Assembly (NCBI RefSeq): GCF_900129235.1
Contig: NZ_FQUV01000003.1
Location: 1 to 64,000, forward strand
Direction of reading: 5' to 3'
Source of the DNA: Litoreibacter ascidiaceicola
GTDB taxonomy: Bacteria > Pseudomonadota > Alphaproteobacteria > Rhodobacterales > Rhodobacteraceae
Length of the DNA: 64,000 nt
Positions 1-8,137 of the stretch are shown here, one piece after another. The notes beneath the pieces were generated by a model. That model was given only the letters and a program-made list of their open reading frames with translations. It was not told the DNA's origin and made no database searches. The translations under genes were made by a program, and so were the position numbers. Every line of letters starts with the position of its first letter. The first letter of the stretch is position 1.

Positions 1-77
1 AGCACACAAACAACGGCATGCTGTCGCCAGTTGACTATGAAACAGAACAGAAGAAAATGAGCGAGGTGGGCGTCTAG
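1..77 (+). CDS. IS3-family transposase OrfB, C-terminal end only
   Basis: Reading from base 3 gives about 24 residues and a TAG stop, with the motif NGMLSPVDYE followed by a short charged tail. This is the familiar C-terminus of the DDE transposase (OrfB) of IS3-family elements (rve integrase core), where a line like HS..G..SPV.YE closes the protein. The catalytic core lies upstream of the window. The identification rests on this tail alone, so the IS subgroup is not assigned. Confidence 0.65.
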   Translation, partial: HTNNGMLSPVDYETEQKKMSEVGV

Positions 78-95
78 GAAACTAGGGGCACCTCA
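1..95 (+). mobile_element. 3' end of an IS3-family insertion sequence
   Basis: The window opens inside an insertion sequence. The transposase tail ends at 77, and a terminal sequence follows that reads inward from 95 as TGAGGTGCCCCTAG, which fits the TG-start inverted repeats of IS3-type elements. Hint-domain coding sequence resumes right after it, so the element probably interrupted that gene. The other end lies outside the window, so element length and target duplication cannot be judged. Confidence 0.65.
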
Positions 96-457
96 TTAGT
101 TCCGATTGGACCCACGCCGATCGAGATATTGTCGTATCCCCTCAACATGGAATTCTCGCTTCGCTACAAGAAGGCTCGCCCGATGTATTCGTTCGCGCTA
201 TTCAACTGGCGCGTCTTCCGGGCGGGAAGGTTCGTGTTGCGCAAGGAATTCGTCAGTTGACCTATGTGCATCTACTCTTACCGCGTCACGAGATCATTTA
301 CGCCAATGGTGTTGCCACTGAGTCGTTCTATCCCGGGCCTCAGTCAATTCAAACTCTTGCACCTTCGGCTCCGCCACTTGCCGTATTAAAGTATCTGTTT
401 TTAAAGGATATTTTCGGAATTTTGGTTTTTCGTTCCCACACTTGTTCCCACATTTGA
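96..457 (+). pseudogene. Truncated Hint-domain protein (C-terminal part)
   Basis: An open frame without a start runs from the IS end to TGA at 455-457. It encodes DIVVSPQHGIL, then LTYVHLLLPRHEIIYANG and ATESFYPG. This series is typical of the Hint (Hedgehog/intein) domain at the C-terminus of many roseobacter secreted or RTX-type proteins. The 5' part is missing, apparently cut by the IS. The last nine codons fall inside the 27-base repeat at 431-457, so the 3' end may also be a recombination product. Very likely non-functional. Confidence 0.65.
431..457 (+). repeat. Left copy of 27-bp direct repeat (att-like)
   Basis: The sequence has two TTCCCACA half-units: CGTTCCCACA, then TGTTCCCACA two bases on, then an end in TTGA. 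It matches 17402-17428 at 24 of 27 positions in the same orientation. The copies bracket about 17 kb holding two integrases, so they are candidate attachment cores or integrase arm sites of a genomic island. Confidence 0.5.
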
Positions 458-486
458 CAATCGGTCGTTTGACCTAGCTGCCTTCT

Positions 487-1524
487 TCAATCATCTAAGT
501 CGTCTTCCGACTCGCCAGTCACAAGGGCGCGTTGGCGTTCGCGGCTGATTTGGCCGTAGCTGCGCAGTGTCGTGAGAACGTCTTTGTGGCCGAGGTTTTG
601 GGATGTTGCGATCAGTTCGGCAACAGAGGTGCAGGTTTTAGCGGCGTGGCGGGCGAGCATGTGGCGGAAGGCGTGTGGGCCAAAGGCTTGCAAGTTTGCA
701 GCGGCGAAGGCTTGGTTGACGATTTTACGAACGGGTTCCGTACTTTTCCAGTGGCGACGCTGAAAGCCATTTGCTTTGAAGCCTGAGATGGCGTCTGCGG
801 TTAGCGAGGTTGCTGGGAAAAGAGGATCATCGGGACCATAAAGAGCAGTTTCATCAAGGTGAAAGAGCCAAGCGGCCAAGACTGTTTCAGCTTCTTCAAA
901 CCCCTTTGCGAAGAACGTGTCGATGTCACTACCAAATTTTGTTGCCACTTCGCGCGGGTTTTGGTTGACGGATTTTTCGTCAAGATCAACGTGTTTGATG
1001 CGCAGTGAGATCAACGCAGCCACGCGGATACCTGTCAGGCAGAGAATGGCGAAGATTGCTTTGTCGCGTAGTTCGCGCGGTGTGCTTTCAGGCATCAACG
1101 ATAAAGCGCGTTTGGCTTGTTTGATACTTGGTGCCGGGCGTGTTGGCGCGGCGCGCGCTTCGGCCTCATCGCGGCGGGACAGGTTAAAGTAATCGGCATC
1201 AGCTGTTTTTATGCGGCTTCGGAATCCGTCTTGCTGAGAAAGCCAGAGCGTGAACTCGCGCAGGGTCGCCATGGTCGCGCGGTTCGTGGATTTGCTCAGA
1301 GGCTTGCCCGCGTTGGTCTTGGCTTGCTCCAGATGCGCTCGGAATCCCATCGCCCATTCGATATGAAAGCGGGCAAAGTCCTTCCGTCCGTTCCAAGTGT
1401 CGAAGCGTTCCAACGCCGCAAGTTCGCGATCAAGGGTTTGTTCGGAAAGCTGCCTTGCGAACTTTCGATATTCAATGAAGCGCCGTTTGATGCGTTCGTT
1501 TTTCTCATTGGGTCGTTTTTTCAT
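487..1524 (-). CDS. Tyrosine recombinase / phage-type integrase
   Basis: A 345-residue site-specific recombinase. The N-terminal half is an SAM-like core-binding domain. The C-terminal catalytic domain shows the family residues: arginine in LTGIRVAALISLR (about residue 170), HAFRHMLARH with the H-x-x-R pair, the later histidine in NLGHKD, and the nucleophile tyrosine in RSYGQ near residue 325. All key residues are present, so it should be active in strand exchange. It is last in a minus-strand series behind an HTH/zinc protein and an excisionase-like protein, the usual int-xis layout of an integrative element. It is unrelated in N-terminal architecture to the P4-type integrase at 16224-17399. 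Confidence 0.9.
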   Translation of the reverse strand: MKKRPNEKNERIKRRFIEYRKFARQLSEQTLDRELAALERFDTWNGRKDFARFHIEWAMGFRAHLEQAKTNAGKPLSKSTNRATMATLREFTLWLSQQDGFRSRIKTADADYFNLSRRDEAEARAAPTRPAPSIKQAKRALSLMPESTPRELRDKAIFAILCLTGIRVAALISLRIKHVDLDEKSVNQNPREVATKFGSDIDTFFAKGFEEAETVLAAWLFHLDETALYGPDDPLFPATSLTADAISGFKANGFQRRHWKSTEPVRKIVNQAFAAANLQAFGPHAFRHMLARHAAKTCTSVAELIATSQNLGHKDVLTTLRSYGQISRERQRALVTGESEDDLDD

Positions 1525-1619
1525 CGTGACCTCCTTTTTGAGTGTGAGAAAGAGGGTGCCAAAAGTCGTTCATTCGACATGGGCGCGAAGTGGAAGAACA
1601 AGGGGGCGTGTGGTTACCA

Positions 1620-2045
1620 CTATAATGTTGGCTCATGCCGCTTAACTGTGAGCGCAAGAGTCCGGGAAATCACAGGGATACGTGCTTCGGTTATTGGCTT
1701 GGAAATGACCGTTTCGCAGACCTCGCAGAACGCCGTGAGTTTGACGCGGTTGCCTATGATCGTGCAATCCGCGAACCCTTCTGCGGCCTTGCGCGCTTTC
1801 TTGCAGCACACGCAATAGAACTCGTCTGACGCTGTTTTGACCTTCCGACCCTCACGCTGTTTTTTGATGAACTTGCTCAGATCATCGCCACGGATCAGGA
1901 CGGGGCGTTCACCATCCATCACATGCAATCCCTGCTCAATCCAGTTGCGGATCGTCCGAGGTGAAACGCCGGAAACCTCCGCCGCCTCATTGATTGTATA
2001 ACTGCGGAATAACTTGATCCTGCTCAGGCGCGCTTGCTTAGGCAT
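1620..2045 (-). CDS. HTH protein with C-terminal zinc ribbon
   Basis: A 141-residue protein. Residues about 13-45 form a MerR-like helix-turn-helix (YTINEAAEVSGVSPRTIRNW). The C-terminal half has two paired-cysteine knuckles, CVCC and CEVC, about 30 residues apart, which suggests a zinc ribbon. It lies 10 bases downstream of the excisionase-like gene and 95 bases upstream of the recombinase, so it is probably co-transcribed with them. The likely role is DNA binding, either as an element regulator or as a recombination directionality accessory. No closer family name can be given. Confidence 0.65.
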   Translation of the reverse strand: MPKQARLSRIKLFRSYTINEAAEVSGVSPRTIRNWIEQGLHVMDGERPVLIRGDDLSKFIKKQREGRKVKTASDEFYCVCCKKARKAAEGFADCTIIGNRVKLTAFCEVCETVISKPITEARIPVISRTLALTVKRHEPTL

Positions 2046-2055
2046 AGCGGGCCTC

Positions 2056-2271
2056 TTACTCGCTCGTCTTTTGTTCGTTCTCTTTCAACCAATCGCGCAG
2101 CGCGTCGATGGTGATCAAGCGGCGTGTCCCAATTTTTGTGCTTTTGAGATCGCCAGATGAAAGCGCCGCATAGAGCGTCGTCCGTCCGATGCTGCAAAGC
2201 CGGGCGGCCTCATTGGGTGACACAGCAAGGATTTGGGCGGCTTGATGAAGAAGTTCAGGTGCGTTTGTCAT
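2056..2271 (-). CDS. Excisionase-like HTH protein
   Basis: A 71-residue protein made almost wholly of one winged-HTH of the excisionase/MerR type (helix_turn_helix_17-like): NEAARLCSIGRTTLYAALSSGDL, then the wing KIGTRRLITIDALRDWL. Such small proteins act as recombination directionality factors or local repressors beside tyrosine recombinases. The neighbouring genes on the same strand (zinc-ribbon HTH and integrase) support this. It could equally be a transcriptional regulator of the element. Confidence 0.75.
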   Translation of the reverse strand: MTNAPELLHQAAQILAVSPNEAARLCSIGRTTLYAALSSGDLKSTKIGTRRLITIDALRDWLKENEQKTSE

Positions 2272-2352
2272 GTCTCATTCTCCTTTGTAAGAGCATGAGC
2301 GGACGTTGCCGGACGCTGGGTAGTTCAAAAAAGAGATGAGGTTTTAGACCAG

Positions 2353-3171
2353 TTATGAACCCCTGCGCGCTTCTCTAATGTAGCGCTTGATTGCAGAGGC
2401 GGATGGTATGGGGCGGTTTGGAAACAAGGCCTCGAATACATCACGTACTTCGCCCGCTTCGGCATTGACGCCCACAACCGCCGCACCGTCGCGAATGCGG
2501 CCTTCAATCAAGGGCCTGAGCACATCGCCATGCACGCTTGGACGTCCACCGGGGTTCTTGCGAGGCAAGCCTGCCAAAACGCCGGGATCAGCAATAACGC
2601 GTAACGCGCCAGTCGTGAGGTTGATCTCGGCAAGTTCATCAAGCCGCACCGTCGGCAAACCGGCAATTGGCAAAGCGCCCTGAGCCGTCACTACCAGCCG
2701 CCATTCCGACCTGGCTTCACGCGCCAAGGCATGGTGCAATTCGCGCGCATTTTCTTCGGTTGCGAGGGTCGGGTGAAAGTACAACATCACCGCCGCAGCC
2801 TCGGTTTGGGCTGCGCCGATCCGCCACGTCTCGCCGTAAACGCTGGATGACTTGCGCTGACGACATCCGAGGGCTTCGGACAAGCGATCAATCAACTTTG
2901 GAACGTCTGGCGAAAACGCAGCCAACCGCGTGGGGTCAAGCTTCAGAAAGCCGAGGTCCGGGCAGTAATGTCCATACTCATCGGCTTCATAGACAACTGG
3001 CGCAGAATGCGGCGCGTCGCACTCATCGCAGACGACCGAGGCCAAAACGCCCGCCTCGCGCAGATACCCATGGCGGGCCAGAGCAGTTAGGCCATCGTCG
3101 CCGCCGTCAAAATCTGCGGATACCTTGCCGCCCTGGGCAATGATATCGCAAAGACGCGCCGCTGCGCTCAC
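2353..3171 (-). CDS. Uncharacterised protein of RM-linked two-gene module (272 aa)
   Basis: I do not recognise a family. The start is GTG at 3171, overlapping the stop of the upstream gene in a GTGA junction, so the two are translationally coupled. A cysteine/histidine cluster at residues about 48-70 (CDECDAPH then YC) could bind zinc. The C-terminal third is basic, holds GRPSVHGDVLRPLIEGR, and ends in a short helical segment (SAIKRYIREARRG) that could contact nucleic acid. No signal peptide or membrane segment is visible. It lies in a minus-strand series running to the excisionase and integrase and is divergent from the type I RM operon. A regulator or an accessory defence factor are both possible. 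Confidence 0.6.
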   Translation of the reverse strand: MSAAARLCDIIAQGGKVSADFDGGDDGLTALARHGYLREAGVLASVVCDECDAPHSAPVVYEADEYGHYCPDLGFLKLDPTRLAAFSPDVPKLIDRLSEALGCRQRKSSSVYGETWRIGAAQTEAAAVMLYFHPTLATEENARELHHALAREARSEWRLVVTAQGALPIAGLPTVRLDELAEINLTTGALRVIADPGVLAGLPRKNPGGRPSVHGDVLRPLIEGRIRDGAAVVGVNAEAGEVRDVFEALFPNRPIPSASAIKRYIREARRGS

Positions 3172-4391
3172 TCGACCACCTCAAACAACTCGGCTTTGGT
3201 CGGTGGTGGGTCCAACAACTGCCAGCGTTCCAAAAGATCGAAAACGAAAGCTCTCTCCGCTTCGGTCTTGTTCGGTACGCTCGTTGTGTTGGGTGTTCGT
3301 AGGGTCACTGTCAGAACATGGCCCCTTTTGCCGTCGCGAGGTGCTTTGAAAATGCGCAAGGTTGCCGCAACAATGTGCCAGCCTCCGGTCTGCAATGGCG
3401 ACGCAATCCCAAACCGTCGTTTCAGAAATTGATAAAGCGTTTCATCTTCGCCGCGCTTTTCGACCATCAAAAATGCCCCTTCCGTTGACCGGAAAGACAG
3501 CGACGACACCTCTACACGTTCAATTCTATCCGCCGGTACGGTCGTCAATTCCGGCGCTTTGCGCAGCACTTCCAGACGAACATTGCGACGGGGTACTTGG
3601 ACAGGCGGCGTGGACTGCGGCGCGAAGTGTTTTGAAAAGGCGCGCAGATATTTTTCGCGAATTTTGTGGCCACCTTTCGCGCAAATCTCGACGATCCGCT
3701 CCTTAGGGTCGCAAACTACGCCTACCTCAAGAACCTTTTGCCGTGTGTGCCGTTCAAGGCTGGTCTCGCCAAAAGCCAATTCGCTTTCGGCGTGGTCCTC
3801 GATATATATGGTCGCTTGGGTCAATTTCGTTTCTGCGTCAGTGGCCGGATCAATTCGGACGGGATGAAACCAATCCGCCTCGCGCTTTCGATGCGCGGGC
3901 AATTTCAGTATGCCGACCGTCTCTGCCAAGAATGCGTCTTTTGCGCTTTGCTGATCCAGAACCCAAGGCTTGCCATCATCGAGGAATTGGAAACGTGCCC
4001 ATTGCTTGCCACCGGACTTGCGTAAGTAGGACGCCTGAACCTGAACTCGGTCGATCATCACGCGGTCAAATTGGATCGCTAGCATCAAAAGGATGTCTTC
4101 GACGCCCTCATAGCCCTCCAGATCGACGCCTTCCCCGGCGCAAACATGCTGCACGCCGCCTATACCATCGTCAGAGGCAAGTTCGGCCAAAAGCTCTAGC
4201 TCAGCTTTTACCGCATCTTGTTTTAGGTCGGGCAGGCCCGCAATTAGGGCTTCGATTGACCGTACAAGTGCTGCGCCGCGCCCGTCATTACTCCAATCGA
4301 AATCGCTTTCTGCATGAACGCCGCGCGCGGCTAGAAAAGCCCGTAACCGCGCAGAAGGTGATTTGCGAATAAAAGCACTAAATGACGCCAT
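3168..4391 (-). CDS. Uncharacterised protein of RM-linked two-gene module (407 aa)
   Basis: The open frame extends to 4823, but the upstream part overlaps hsdM on the other strand and looks non-coding. I chose the ATG at 4391, giving 407 residues starting MASFSAFIRK. The protein appears soluble, with alternating charged and aliphatic stretches, no signal peptide and no membrane helix. No catalytic motif was recognised; features such as ICAKGGHKIREKYLRAF and a C-terminal leucine-rich helix (FVFDLLERWQLLD) are descriptive only. It is coupled by a 4-base overlap to the 272-residue gene. Divergence from hsdM across 165 bases and location inside an integrase-bounded island make a defence or RM-accessory role plausible, but this is inference. 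Confidence 0.6.
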   Translation of the reverse strand: MASFSAFIRKSPSARLRAFLAARGVHAESDFDWSNDGRGAALVRSIEALIAGLPDLKQDAVKAELELLAELASDDGIGGVQHVCAGEGVDLEGYEGVEDILLMLAIQFDRVMIDRVQVQASYLRKSGGKQWARFQFLDDGKPWVLDQQSAKDAFLAETVGILKLPAHRKREADWFHPVRIDPATDAETKLTQATIYIEDHAESELAFGETSLERHTRQKVLEVGVVCDPKERIVEICAKGGHKIREKYLRAFSKHFAPQSTPPVQVPRRNVRLEVLRKAPELTTVPADRIERVEVSSLSFRSTEGAFLMVEKRGEDETLYQFLKRRFGIASPLQTGGWHIVAATLRIFKAPRDGKRGHVLTVTLRTPNTTSVPNKTEAERAFVFDLLERWQLLDPPPTKAELFEVVE

Positions 4392-4556
4392 ATCTTGAGC
4401 CCAATAAGATGACTTTACCGAAATATGGGGTTCGCAGACGTCCCGTGCAAGTTGTTTGCGTCCAGAAATGACGCTCAAAAGTGGCGCGGGCCATTGTGAA
4501 CCGACAAACTCCTCTGCTACCTTTTGAATTAATCTAAATTGAAAGAACTCATTCAC
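4392..4556. promoter_or_regulatory. Divergent intergenic region between unknown module and hsd operon
   Basis: These 165 bases separate two divergent transcription units, so promoters for both must lie here. The stretch is AT-richer than its flanks (for example TTGAATTAATCTAAATTG at about 4525-4542). I see no convincing operator palindrome or strong ribosome binding site before the ATG at 4557. Confidence 0.4.
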
Positions 4557-4621
4557 ATGGCGCAAAATTCCCGCTCCGCTGATCTCGATTTTGCGGCTGA
4601 TTTTTTTAAGCAGCTGACAAA

Positions 4622-6118
4622 ATGCGGGGCGCACTGGAACCATCCGAATACAAGCACGTCGCCCTTGGCCTAATCTTCCTGAAATACATCTCCGAAGCCT
4701 TCCAAGCCAAACATGACGAGCTGGCCCAAGACGAGTTTGCCGACCCGGAAGACCCTGAGGAATACCTCGCCGAGAATGTCTTTTGGGTGCCTGAGGTGGC
4801 CCGGTGGTCCCACATCCAGCCAAACGCCCGCTCCGAGAACATCGGCAAGATCATCGACGACGCGATGGAGGCCATCGAAGCCGAACCCACCAACGAAACC
4901 CTCAAAGGCGTGCTGCCCAAGAACTATGCCCGCCCCACGCTGGACAAAACCATGCTGGGCGAGTTGGTGGACCTCTTCTCCAACATCAAAATGCATGACA
5001 GCGCCGACCGCGCGCGCGATCTCTTGGGCAGGGTCTACGAATACTTCATCAGCGGGTTTGCCAGCGCCGAAGGCAAGCGCGGCGGCGAGTTCTTCACACC
5101 CCGCTCCGTCGTCCGCACCCTCGTTGAGATGTTGGAGCCGTACCAAGGCCGTGTCTACGACCCCTGCTGCGGTTCGGGCGGCATGTTCATCCAGTCTGAG
5201 AAGTTCATCGAAGATCACGGCGGCAACCCGTTGAACCTGTCGGTCTATGGGCAGGAAATTAACCACACCACGTGGCGGCTGGCCAAGATGAACCTTGCCG
5301 TCCACGGCATCGACGCCGCCATCGAATGGGACAGCGCGGGCAGCTTCCACAAGGACGCCCATTCGGGGCTGAAAGCCGATTACATCCTCGCCAACCCGCC
5401 GTTCAACATCTCGGACTGGGGCGGCGACCGATTGGTCGAGGATGATCGCTGGCAATATGGGCCACCCCCCAAGGGCAACGCCAACTTCGCGTGGATACAG
5501 CACATCATCCATCACCTCGCCCCGCGCGGCCATGCGGGGGTGGTGCTGGCCAATGGCTCCATGTCCAGCCAAACCAGCGGCGAGGGTGAGATCAGGAAAC
5601 GCCTGATCGAGGAAGACCGCGTCGATTGCATGGTCGCGATGCCGGGGCAGCTTTTCTATTCCACGCAAATTCCCGTCTGCCTGTGGATACTGTCACGGGA
5701 CAAATCGGCCAACGGGTTCAGGGACCGGCGCGGAGAGGTGCTGTTCATCGACGCGCGCAGCATGGGCCATATGGTGGACCGGGTGCGGCGCGAGTTTTCG
5801 GGTGACGACATAGAGGACATCGCAGGTACCTACCGCCGCTGGCGCGCCAAGCCCGAGACGCTGGAGGAGAAAGGCTGGGAGGCCTATGCCGACGAACCGG
5901 GCTTCTGCAAATCCGAAACGCTGGAGACCATCCGCAAGTTCGACCACGTACTGACGCCAGGGCGGTATGTTGGGGCGGCTGATTTGGTAGATGACGGGGT
6001 GTCGTTTGAGGAAAAGTTTGCGGCATTGAGCAGCAACTTGATTGAGCAACTTGAGGAAGCGGACAGCCTTTCCAGAGAGATCAAAAAGCTTTTGGCTGGG
6101 ACAGTGTCCAATGTCTGA
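4622..6118 (+). CDS. hsdM: Type I restriction-modification methyltransferase subunit HsdM (5' frameshift suspected)
   Basis: N6-adenine methyltransferase subunit of a type I R-M complex (HsdM2-HsdS for methylation). An N-terminal HsdM_N helical segment ([19 protein letters not shown]) is followed by the N6_Mtase domain, with SAM motif [10 protein letters not shown] near residue 180 and catalytic motif IV NPPF near residue 257. The ATG at 4622 has no ribosome binding site and starts inside the conserved AADKxRG segment. An upstream ATG at 4557 encodes a plausible HsdM N-terminus (MAQNSRSADLDFAADFF) in another frame. The two frames would join if one base were added just after the T7 tract at 4601-4607. 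Either a mutation or a sequence error is present, or translation starts at 4622 with a shortened N-terminus. It overlaps hsdS by 8 bases. Confidence 0.9.
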   Translation: MRGALEPSEYKHVALGLIFLKYISEAFQAKHDELAQDEFADPEDPEEYLAENVFWVPEVARWSHIQPNARSENIGKIIDDAMEAIEAEPTNETLKGVLPKNYARPTLDKTMLGELVDLFSNIKMHDSADRARDLLGRVYEYFISGFASAEGKRGGEFFTPRSVVRTLVEMLEPYQGRVYDPCCGSGGMFIQSEKFIEDHGGNPLNLSVYGQEINHTTWRLAKMNLAVHGIDAAIEWDSAGSFHKDAHSGLKADYILANPPFNISDWGGDRLVEDDRWQYGPPPKGNANFAWIQHIIHHLAPRGHAGVVLANGSMSSQTSGEGEIRKRLIEEDRVDCMVAMPGQLFYSTQIPVCLWILSRDKSANGFRDRRGEVLFIDARSMGHMVDRVRREFSGDDIEDIAGTYRRWRAKPETLEEKGWEAYADEPGFCKSETLETIRKFDHVLTPGRYVGAADLVDDGVSFEEKFAALSSNLIEQLEEADSLSREIKKLLAGTVSNV

Positions 6119-7445
6119 ACGCAGCACGGTTTCGCTTGGGGAAGTCGTGGATATTCTGACCGGCAACCCATTCAAAAGTGCGGAATATGAAGATGGGGAA
6201 GCGAACCCGAAACTCCTGAGGGGCGACAACATTGCTCAAGGTTCGCTGCGCTGGGAGAACGTGAAGCGTTGGCCAAAGAGCAAATCTGAAGGTTTAGATA
6301 GATATGAACTGAAAGCGGGCGATGTCGTCCTTGCGATGGACCGCCCTTGGATCGAAGCCGGGCTGAAATATGCGTGCTTGTCTGAGCACGACCTTCCCGC
6401 ATTTCTTGTCCAACGGGTCGCAAGGATGCGAGGCACCGAGCGCCTGCGGACGGACTTCCTTCGCTACCTGATCGGGAGCAGAGCATTCACAGCCCATGTG
6501 CTGGGCGTTCAAACTGGTACAGCGGTTCCTCATATCAGCGCTGGTCAAATCAAGTCATACGAATTCGACTTACCATCACTTGAGGATCAAGAAAGCATCG
6601 CGGCATACCTCGGTTCCCTCGACGACAAAATCGAGCTGAACCGGCGGATGAATGAGACGTTGGAAGAGATGGCGCGGGCGTTGTTTCGGGATTGGTTTGT
6701 CGATTTCGGCCCCACTCGCCGCCAGATGGAAGGCGCAACCGACCCCGCCGCCATCATGGGCCACGCCTTCCCCCTCGAAAAAGCCGCCACCCTCGCCCCC
6801 CTCTTCCCCGCGAAGATTGGAAAAGATGGCTTGCCTGAGGGGTGGGACAAGCAGCCAGTCGGAGAGCTTTCAGAGATCGTTGGAGGCGGCACACCCAGCA
6901 CTAAGACCGAGGAGTTTTGGGAAGGCGGAACGCATCTCTGGGCAACACCACGTGACCTATCGAAGCTGTCCGGTGTGTTCATTGGCAATACAGAGCGAAA
7001 GCTCACTGATGAGGGACTAGCGAAGGTCAGCAGCGGCCTCTCACCTAAAGGAAGTGTGTTGATGTCGTCACGCGCACCGATCGGGTATCTTGCAATCGCC
7101 TCTATTCCGGTCGCCGTGAACCAAGGCTTCATCGTGATGCGCCCGACGGATCAGTTCCCGACGCATTTCGCCAAGCTATGGTGCGAAGCCAACATGGAAA
7201 CCATAGAATCAAACGCCAACGGCTCGACCTTCCAAGAGATCAGCAAAAAGAACTTCAAGCCGATCTTAGCAACTGTTTCTTCGACGGAGGTTATGGCCGC
7301 CTTCTCGAAGGTCGCGGGCCTGCTGTTTGATAAGTTGCAAGCCAACGAACAAGAAAACCAAACCCTCGCCGATATGCGCGACCTCCTCTTGCCCAAGCTC
7401 ATGTCCGGCGAAATCCGCCTGAAAGACGCGGAGGCGTTGGTATGA
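6111..7445 (+). CDS. hsdS: Type I restriction-modification specificity subunit HsdS
   Basis: The specificity subunit that selects the bipartite DNA target for HsdM and HsdR. I chose the ATG at 6111, overlapping the hsdM stop, giving 444 residues. Two target-recognition domains alternate with two conserved helical spacers. The first TRD covers about residues 1-165, followed by the spacer [20 protein letters not shown] and [20 protein letters not shown]. The second TRD starts near [18 protein letters not shown] and ends in the C-terminal spacer ([19 protein letters not shown]). Both halves are complete, so this is a full-length two-domain HsdS. Its recognition sequence cannot be inferred. The next gene starts inside its last codons (7442). 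Confidence 0.93.
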   Translation: MSERSTVSLGEVVDILTGNPFKSAEYEDGEANPKLLRGDNIAQGSLRWENVKRWPKSKSEGLDRYELKAGDVVLAMDRPWIEAGLKYACLSEHDLPAFLVQRVARMRGTERLRTDFLRYLIGSRAFTAHVLGVQTGTAVPHISAGQIKSYEFDLPSLEDQESIAAYLGSLDDKIELNRRMNETLEEMARALFRDWFVDFGPTRRQMEGATDPAAIMGHAFPLEKAATLAPLFPAKIGKDGLPEGWDKQPVGELSEIVGGGTPSTKTEEFWEGGTHLWATPRDLSKLSGVFIGNTERKLTDEGLAKVSSGLSPKGSVLMSSRAPIGYLAIASIPVAVNQGFIVMRPTDQFPTHFAKLWCEANMETIESNANGSTFQEISKKNFKPILATVSSTEVMAAFSKVAGLLFDKLQANEQENQTLADMRDLLLPKLMSGEIRLKDAEALV

Positions 7446-8137
7446 GTGCGCTTTCACCGACCCTGCAAACTCTGCTGTGCCTTGGGTTCAAACCGGAAGA
7501 GCCTCAATACGGTATGCCTTGCGTCTCCTACGATTTGCCACACCTGCCGCTGACATGCTGCGACGGGGTCAGTAGGCATTTTCAGGAGGTCGTTCTGGTC
7601 TCTGGCGTCTTCAACAATGGTCGCACACTGTCCGGGATCAGCCACGAAATCCCGCCAAACCTTGAAACAGAAGAAAGTGCGGCGGCTTGGCTGGCCTATG
7701 CTCTCAAATCGACATTGAAGCAAATAAGCTCCGAACCTGAATGGGTCACCTTGGGGCGCGCTAATCAAATGCTGGTTCCAATGGTCGCGGAACAAGTGGC
7801 GTATCAGCAAAGACCTTTCTGTCTAATTGACGCGGATTTCGCGCGCATTCTTCGCAAACGTTTCGATACTTTGATTGTTGACGTTCCCGATGCGGTGCCA
7901 TTGTCGGTTTGTTTTGATGGGTCATTGCTCCGGATAGCTGTTGCCGAAGATCGGCTCGAGGTCCCCGCTAGCGGCTCTCCGTGGAACGGTCGCATTGAAG
8001 TTGCTGAAGCGGCGCGCCTAGAGTTTCCCAAACGCATTTCCGACACTGGTGTCGATTTGGACTATTGGCAGGACCGTATGCGACTTGGCAATCGCGTCTT
8101 TCCGGCCACTTGGATTGAGGGTGCCGACCATGGCTGA
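7442..8137 (+). CDS. Uncharacterised protein inside the hsd operon (231 aa)
   Basis: Starts at 7442, sharing 4 bases with the end of hsdS, and ends 8 bases past the start of the DUF4268 gene, so it is translated as part of the R-M operon. I do not recognise the family. The N-terminal half has hydrophobic and cysteine-containing segments (MPCVSYDLPHLPLTCCDG). There is no signal peptide, membrane helix or nuclease motif. The C-terminal portion (residues about 150-220) looks beta-rich. Strict coupling on both sides suggests it works with the R-M enzyme, perhaps as an accessory or control protein. A passenger gene cannot be excluded. Confidence 0.65.
   Translation: MSALSPTLQTLLCLGFKPEEPQYGMPCVSYDLPHLPLTCCDGVSRHFQEVVLVSGVFNNGRTLSGISHEIPPNLETEESAAAWLAYALKSTLKQISSEPEWVTLGRANQMLVPMVAEQVAYQQRPFCLIDADFARILRKRFDTLIVDVPDAVPLSVCFDGSLLRIAVAEDRLEVPASGSPWNGRIEVAEAARLEFPKRISDTGVDLDYWQDRMRLGNRVFPATWIEGADHG

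Noticed and set aside
4392-4823. 5' extension of the minus-strand 407-residue gene to 4823
   Set aside because: The extension runs antisense over the hsdM start, has an atypical Arg/Gly/Pro-rich product, and a well-placed ATG exists at 4391.
4670-5668. Long minus-strand open frame of 332 codons
   Set aside because: Lies entirely antisense to the conserved hsdM methyltransferase core; high GC third positions create such shadows.
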